From positions 219,086,151-219,150,150 of the forward strand of contig CP136065.1 of NCBI GenBank assembly GCA_032622095.1: DNA of 64,000 nucleotides, in the 5' to 3' direction. This document shows positions 59,366 to 64,000 of the stretch, piece by piece; the stretch's first letter is position 1; each line of letters begins with the position of its first letter. The notes under the pieces were generated by a model that worked only from the letters and a program-made list of their open reading frames with translations, made no database searches and was not told the DNA's origin. Made by a program: the position numbers and the translations under genes. The stretch is from Siphonodentalium dalli (lineage: Eukaryota > Mollusca > Scaphopoda > Gadilida > Siphonodentaliidae).

Positions 59366-59968
59366 AAGGAGGATGTAATCAGAAATATTTTGTTTCATGA
59401 TTGACCAATTTCTGTCTATGTTCAGCTTCAAGACAAGTTAGAAATGTACTAATCCCCCAACTACCCCATTGACAATGATATGTAGTATTTCAAAATACAT
59501 GTTTGTTTACAGTAATAATAAACAGTGAGAAATACCTGTAAATCGCTGTGACTATAATTTGGAAATTATTAATATACATGGAGTAATAAATTATCTTTTA
59601 TATTATACAATTATGTTATAAAATTTGAATATGTGAGATCCGGCTTTGCTAATATATAGTAATGTTACTGAAGATGCACTGACCAAGTTGTCTATAGATT
59701 CAAATTATATAAATATGATATACCTTTGAATTCGTAGTTGTTATTCTATAAATAATTTTTTTGTTCGAGTGAAACAAGTTCTTCAGGAAGACATCTGTGA
59801 GGGCATATTATTCTTTACAATAGCAAATTTGTTGGATCAATTTATATTCTTTGTTTTACTGCAATATCTATTGTCAAAATTCTAAAAGTTGGCAGATTTA
59901 GTCCAGGTGCCGATAAACGTCCAGATGCCGAAACGTCCAGCATTCACTGATATCCATATTCCTTACAG
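59366..59968. other. Rest of intron 6, nothing recognised
   Basis: AT-rich, no repeat or gene seen. Confidence 0.5.
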
Positions 59969-60077
59969 GTGTGACACTGTGGAGAAGGTCCAGCAAAAGT
60001 TAGACTACCTCAAAAGTCTGTTAGACGACCCTGCCACTTTTAAAAATATATATCGATATGCTTTCGACTTTGCTCGT
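59969..60077 (+). CDS. DCUN1D4: DCUN1D4-like exon 7 (PONY domain)
   Basis: A 109-base exon with acceptor ATATTCCTTACAG and donor GCTCGT/GTAAGT. With the two bases from exon 6 it begins [19 protein letters not shown] and ends [18 protein letters not shown] in phase 0. It aligns without gaps to the QCD...KL...[17 protein letters not shown] block of DCUN1D4/5. No abnormal residues are seen. Confidence 0.96.
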
Positions 60078-61413
60078 GTAAGTATCATGTTACTTATAAT
60101 TCACTCTAGCATTTAAACTGTCAATTAGATATCTATAAATTATTGCTATTATTCGTCTGGATCATTCACATCATTTTAAAAAATCTATAAAATGTAAAGT
60201 TGTCAGAAAATGAAAGTTATGTCTTGAAATTCATTGAAACATGTATCATTGTCCTGCGATAGAAGATAGACCCATGCCCAAATATGCTCATGTTCCAAAA
60301 AAAAAATTCTAAATTCTATCTTTTTATTTAAAATTTTTATGAGGAAGATTACATAATTTTATGAGTTAAAATTTTTTTATTTGATAAATGTACATACCTA
60401 AATAAAAGAGTAATGAAAACAGTTTTATATAGCTACTGTGAGTGAGATACAAAAGTGAAATCGCTGGCATACAATGGTCAAGGTAACTTCCTAACTTCTA
60501 TTAAAAATGTAGAGTTTTCTCCCTTTTATTATATTATATTTGCACTCTGCACAGACATTGTCTATTGTGCTCTGCTTACGTAATCCAAGTATAAGTCGTG
60601 TTATTAAATCTGCTGGCATGGCTACGAAGGGTGTGAAAATGAATTAGTTTCAATTAGTGCTGCTGATTAGTACTGAAAGATGATGAATATGAATTTACTT
60701 TTGATGTTACAGACATTTCGTTTAAATTTTGTGCAGTGTTGCTTATGTTGAAGTGACCAATAGTGCATCTGCACATGTGGGAGAAATGGGATGTTTTCCG
60801 CAATTTTGAGGTTTTAACTATGGCAATCAGCTCTAGCTGTCTCACTCCCCACTGAAGTAGCTATCTATATCTCTCAGTATGATATTGATTGTTTGCTGTT
60901 TTGATAATATCGTGCCATGTTTTAATCACAAAGATTTAGAAATGATTCAATTGAAGATATGGCCCGAAATATACCCCCCAAAAACAAACACAGAAAGTGC
61001 CGAACGCGATACTAATGCTGCCACTTATTACTAGATAGACAAATAATGCGTCTAAATACTTGGCGCATTCTCAATTATAGACACCCGGAACACATGGGTT
61101 AATTTATTAGTACCTTCTGGGTTACAACGGGGTGCCCTGGGACACTTGTGAGGCAATTCGCTCTCTGGCATCACTGCAGACAAACTATGATGCCACCGGG
61201 GAAATACTGCAAGGTGCTCAGGGTCACCTATGGGGCGTCAACTGTTAAAAAGTGCAAGGATACCAAGCAACGAAAACAAATGCCACCATCATGAAGTTCT
61301 GAGAGTGGAATAACATGTTTGGGTATCTGAGAATGTGGATACGATTTATATTTTGACGTAACACGTTAATGAAAATACCGGTATAATAATTTGTATTATC
61401 TCTCATTTTGTAG
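60078..61413. other. Intron 7, nothing recognised
   Basis: AT-rich and apparently single copy by eye; no gene is supported. Confidence 0.5.
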
Positions 61414-61518
61414 GACAAAGATCAAAGAAGCATGGATATAGATACTGCCAAAGCAATGTTAACCCTTTTACTTGGGAAACATTGGTCATTATATGGGTCT
61501 TTCCATCAATTCCTTGAG
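61414..61518 (+). CDS. DCUN1D4: DCUN1D4-like exon 8 (PONY domain)
   Basis: A 105-base, 35-codon exon in phase 0 at both ends; acceptor CTCATTTTGTAG, donor CTTGAG/GTAAAT. It reads [20 protein letters not shown] then [15 protein letters not shown], corresponding to the family's KDQRSLDIDTAKSMLALLLG..WPLF..F.QFLE helices. The conserved DIDTAK and LLLGK are intact. Confidence 0.96.
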
Positions 61519-61644
61519 GTAAATAAGCAATGATGGTACATGTACAACACTATTGTACAGTAATTTGTCTAGAATAACATTAGGCATCCCAGTAAACATT
61601 TGATGGGCAGTAGTTATCATGTCAACATGTTTATATTAGCATAA

Positions 61645-61985
61645 CGTCCGTCCGTCGTACCGTTCGTCCGTCCGTCTGTCCGTCCATTCGTCCATCACAC
61701 TTTTGAGTACCTTCATGGTGTAATCATCTCCTACAGATTTCATCCCAGAGATTTGAAACTTCAGAATATTGTTGCCCATATATTGAAGATTTGCAACATG
61801 TATATAGATGACGGAAAAATTATTTTTTGACGGAGTTATTAACCCTTTTCGACTTACTTCAACAAAGCGGCATCGACTTCCCACATTTTTCGGGGGACAC
61901 TGTGGTCTGCTGACCTTTTATTTAGTCTGAATATGATTTTCAGAATATTTTTTTAATGTTTGTCATCAAGTTTTAGTTAAACTTA
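61645..61985 (+). repeat. Interspersed repeat headed by CGTCCGTCCGTCTGTCCGTC
   Basis: A CCGTCCGTC run is followed by text of the kind seen at 12720 and 4689 (CATCACACTTTTGAGTACCT). Non-coding. Confidence 0.5.
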
Positions 61986-62424
61986 TTGGACTTTTATCAG
62001 TAATTCCACTGTTTACATAACAAATGTTTTGACATAAAAATGTCAATATTGTAGAGTTATTAATAATGAAAATAAGAACAAAGTCAATCTATTTTATCAT
62101 GTACTTGTTGATGATAGTTGTTTTACAGACTTTTATTTCACATGAACCCACTTCGAAGGCACTGAGTCCCTTTAACATGATAATAAATGAACAACAACTC
62201 TTCAGATTTATTATTCAATGTTCCAATTTTAATTCTTTTTGGGTTTCATTTAGCTTCTAGCGTGTAAAATATCATGTTTGAACTGAGATATGCCACCTAG
62301 AAAAGACTATCCTTTTAAGATATTTGCATTCCATAGCGTATGGATTCAAGTTAATAAATTGTCAGGCCAACTAGAATGGAATACAACAAAATCAGCATCT
62401 TTCTTATTAAATCCCCTTTTCTTA

Positions 62425-62900
62425 TTTTTTTTTTTTTTTTTTTTAAGAGGGGGTATACTGTTTTTCACCTATCCGTCCGACCATCCATGCGTCTGTCCAT
62501 CAGTGCATCGAGCCATCTGTACTTCCATCCAATGTCTGTTCATGTCATAATGAAATTTGATATGCATGTTCACTACTATTAGGACATTAAATAGAGTGTC
62601 CCATAGTTTTGTTCGGATTTTCCATTCTAGAGTTATTCATCTTTGTTTATATAGAAATGTTGGCTTTTTGGTCCGTCTGATGACTGTTCATGTCATAACT
62701 TCAACAGTTGTGCTGGGATCTCAATGAAATTAGGTATGGATGTTCACCACTATGAGATCATTTAATGGCATGTTCAACCGTTTTGTTTTGGTTTTTCGTT
62801 TTATAGTTATTCATCTTTGTTTATATGACAATGCTGATTTTTGGGTCCATCTGTCTGAATATATCAGTCAAAGGTTATAGATATGCCCACACTAGGCGGT
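62425..62900 (+). repeat. Poly-T then CCGTCCGACCATCC-headed repeat with two units
   Basis: A T run (about 62426-62443) is followed by two degenerate units near 200 bp sharing CTGTTCATGTCATAA, ATGAAATT(T/A)G, ATGGATGTTCACCACTA and TATTCATCTTTGTTTATAT. Same general class as the other '-GTCC' repeats. Confidence 0.6.
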
Positions 62901-63127
62901 ATGCCACAAAGGGGTATGCAACCGATGACAGTCCATCTCTTGTATTTACAGTCAAAATTGGCAGATTGAAAGAGTAATTTGTACCCAAATTTAACTACCC
63001 AGCCAGCAGTTGTGCTTGAGCGATAGGCAAAGACAGTTGCATTATTAGCTCTAAAATTTGTATAGAATGTAAGAAAAAAATTCTAAAAATTTTAGAAGAA
63101 TGTAACAAAAATTTATAAACAATTGTT

Positions 63128-63318
63128 AGGCCAATGCATTCTAATATATATGCGAGGCGATCAGCCCTTTTAATTCAGATTGTTTGGCATCGGCAATCCT
63201 TTGCCATGACCCAGTTTACTTCAATGGCTTCAGCATTGCTGATTGCCGTAGCCAATTATGAGGGCTGGGCGACCTATGGTCGACTCACATCTATAAGATA
63301 ATGCATTGGCACAGGGTC
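63128..63318. mobile_element. GCCAATGCATTC hairpin MITE fragment interrupted by a 107-bp insertion
   Basis: The hairpin arms (GGCCAATGCATTCTAATATA...ATAAGATAATGCATTGGC) are those of the TTAA families. The apex GGCGACCTATGG is split at GGCGA by the insertion at 63161-63267. Confidence 0.85.
63161..63267. mobile_element. 107-bp nested MITE with 5-bp target duplication
   Basis: Ends TCAGCCCTTTTAATT and AATTATGAGGGCTG are imperfect inverted repeats. GGCGA is duplicated on both sides (63156-63160 and 63268-63272). Removing the insert restores the apex seen in the other hairpin copies, which fixes the ends. Confidence 0.85.
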
Positions 63319-63396
63319 ATTAATGTTGCGTCAGCACAGCTCCCATCATGAAAGGGTCAAATAAATAACTATGTCTTTTTTTCCTCTACTTTTCAG

Positions 63397-63499
63397 CAAT
63401 CCAAATACAAAGTTGTAAACAAAGACCAATGGTGTAATATACTGGAGTTCAGTCGAACAATACGACCAGACCTGTCCAACTATGATGAAGATGGTGCTT
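63397..63499 (+). CDS. DCUN1D4: DCUN1D4-like exon 9 (PONY domain, DAD-patch residues)
   Basis: A 103-base exon; acceptor CTACTTTTCAG and donor GCTT/GTATGT. It reads [20 protein letters not shown] then [14 protein letters not shown], leaving one T for the expected Trp. By family knowledge, the Asp of KDQW and the Ala of DEDGA correspond to two of the three residues of the cullin-binding 'DAD patch' (DCUN1D1 D211 and A235). The third (D241) would lie in the next exon, outside the window. Confidence 0.95.
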
Positions 63500-63613
63500 G
63501 TATGTATACTTTTTGACTACATCTTGTCAAAAATACGAAAAAGGCTTGAGTTAAGAAAGGTGGAAATTGAATCACAATAATTTTCAGATATTTTCATGAC
63601 AAATGATAAATGA

Positions 63614-63889
63614 TTAACCCTTTCATGACGGGAGCTGTGTTGGTGCAGCATTAAAGACTCTTACTAGGTCAAGGTAAATATTGGTTGGCCAATGTGTTCT
63701 CTTACATATAAGGAGCCTCGCATATATCAGAGAATGCATAGACCTATCAATTTTTTCTTACATTTTTTAACATTTATAAAAAATAATATAAAATTTGTTA
63801 GGCTAGTGCATTCTCTTATATAGGTGAGGAGATGCATTGGCACAGGGTTTTCGCAACATTTTAGGAAGCGCCAGTCATGGAAGGGTTAA
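63614..63889 (+). mobile_element. TTAA MITE family C
   Basis: Ends TTAACCCTTTCATGACGGG and GCCAGTCATGGAAGGGTTAA. Inside are GTGTTGGTGCAGCATTAAAG, two degenerate GCCAATG...TCTCTTA hairpins and CACAGGGTTTTCGCAACATT. It lies in the last visible intron, just after exon 9. Confidence 0.8.
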
Positions 63890-64000
63890 GACTATTATAT
63901 TTCCAAATTTTATTTCTGAAAAATGACAGAAATTTAGCTTTTATTAAACTCATGTTGACAACATAATTTGTTAGGAACACAGGGTATCACACACATACTC

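Larger units (their letters stand above)
6269..63499 (+). other. DCUN1D4: Gene locus: DCUN1D4/5-type cullin neddylation co-E3 (partial, 3' end beyond window)
   Basis: Nine coding exons join in consistent phase to give about 280 residues; the final exon, expected to continue after DEDGA with W, is outside the window. The order is a basic N-terminal region (MPPRRKR, then KSKKQR), a short linker, then the PONY domain with motifs [34 protein letters not shown] and LSNYDEDGA. Known family role: Dcn1-like proteins hold UBC12/UBE2M and RBX1-cullin together and promote NEDD8 transfer to cullins. DCUN1D4 and 5 lack the UBA domain of DCUN1D1/2, and none is seen here. Adding a last exon of about 18 residues would give roughly 300, close to human DCUN1D4 (292, from memory). 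The basic N-terminus and the total length favour the 4/5 class. Intron 4 is enormously expanded by a tandem array. Confidence 0.93.

Noticed and set aside
61645-62900. A second gene between exons 8 and 9
   Set aside because: The frames there fall in CCGTCCGTC-type interspersed repeats and simple T runs; no splice-consistent conserved coding sequence is seen.

Overview
The window looks like animal genomic DNA, not bacterial. It is AT-rich, a split gene with GT-AG introns runs through it, and the rest is packed with non-autonomous transposons, foldback elements and tandem repeats. The repeat style suggests a marine invertebrate, perhaps a lophotrochozoan such as a bivalve: 'CCGTCCGTCC'-headed interspersed repeats, 'GCCATCTTGGATTTTACTC' satellite-like repeats and many TTAA-flanked MITEs. 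The lineage is inferred from repeat flavour only and is weakly supported.

One protein-coding gene can be supported, on the + strand: a DCUN1D4/5-type (SCCRO4/5, Dcn1-like) co-E3 ligase for cullin neddylation. Nine coding exons lie at 6269-6353, 11406-11461, 13628-13767, 30382-30458, 56957-57030, 58755-58846, 59969-60077, 61414-61518 and 63397-63499. Every junction keeps phase. About 280 residues are visible, and the last exon lies beyond the right edge. The protein has a basic, NLS-like N-terminal region and a nearly complete Cullin-binding (PONY) domain.

The outstanding feature is intron 4, 26.5 kb long and almost wholly one tandem array (30416-56427) of about 470 copies of a 55-bp unit. 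The unit is not anonymous satellite. It is the last 38 or so bases of exon 4 joined to the first 11 or so bases of intron 4, so each copy carries a consensus-like 5' splice site (GTAAGATATAG). In the same gene, the intron-5/exon-6 junction has been tandemly copied five extra times (58450-58754), multiplying a 3' splice site plus the start of exon 6. A further decayed copy of that junction sits in intron 4 (56765-56897). One gene thus has both a donor-side and an acceptor-side splice-junction array around the small exon 5.

Region by region: 1-6080 is upstream DNA with a hAT-like element (2076-2951, 8-bp target duplication) and other TIR elements. 6080-7400 holds the GC-richer first-exon region embedded in interspersed repeats. 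7400-13600 (introns 1-2) holds a dispersed GTCAGTCCTGTTAC motif, a near-perfect 37-bp hairpin and palindromic elements. 13770-30380 (intron 3) is a graveyard of TTAA-flanked piggyBac-like MITEs, satellite-like blocks and foldback elements, including clear nested insertions. 30416-56427 is the donor array. 56430-64000 carries exons 5-9 with more MITEs, one of which has a paralogous empty site proving TTAA duplication. No rRNA, confident tRNA, CRISPR or autonomous transposase gene was found.
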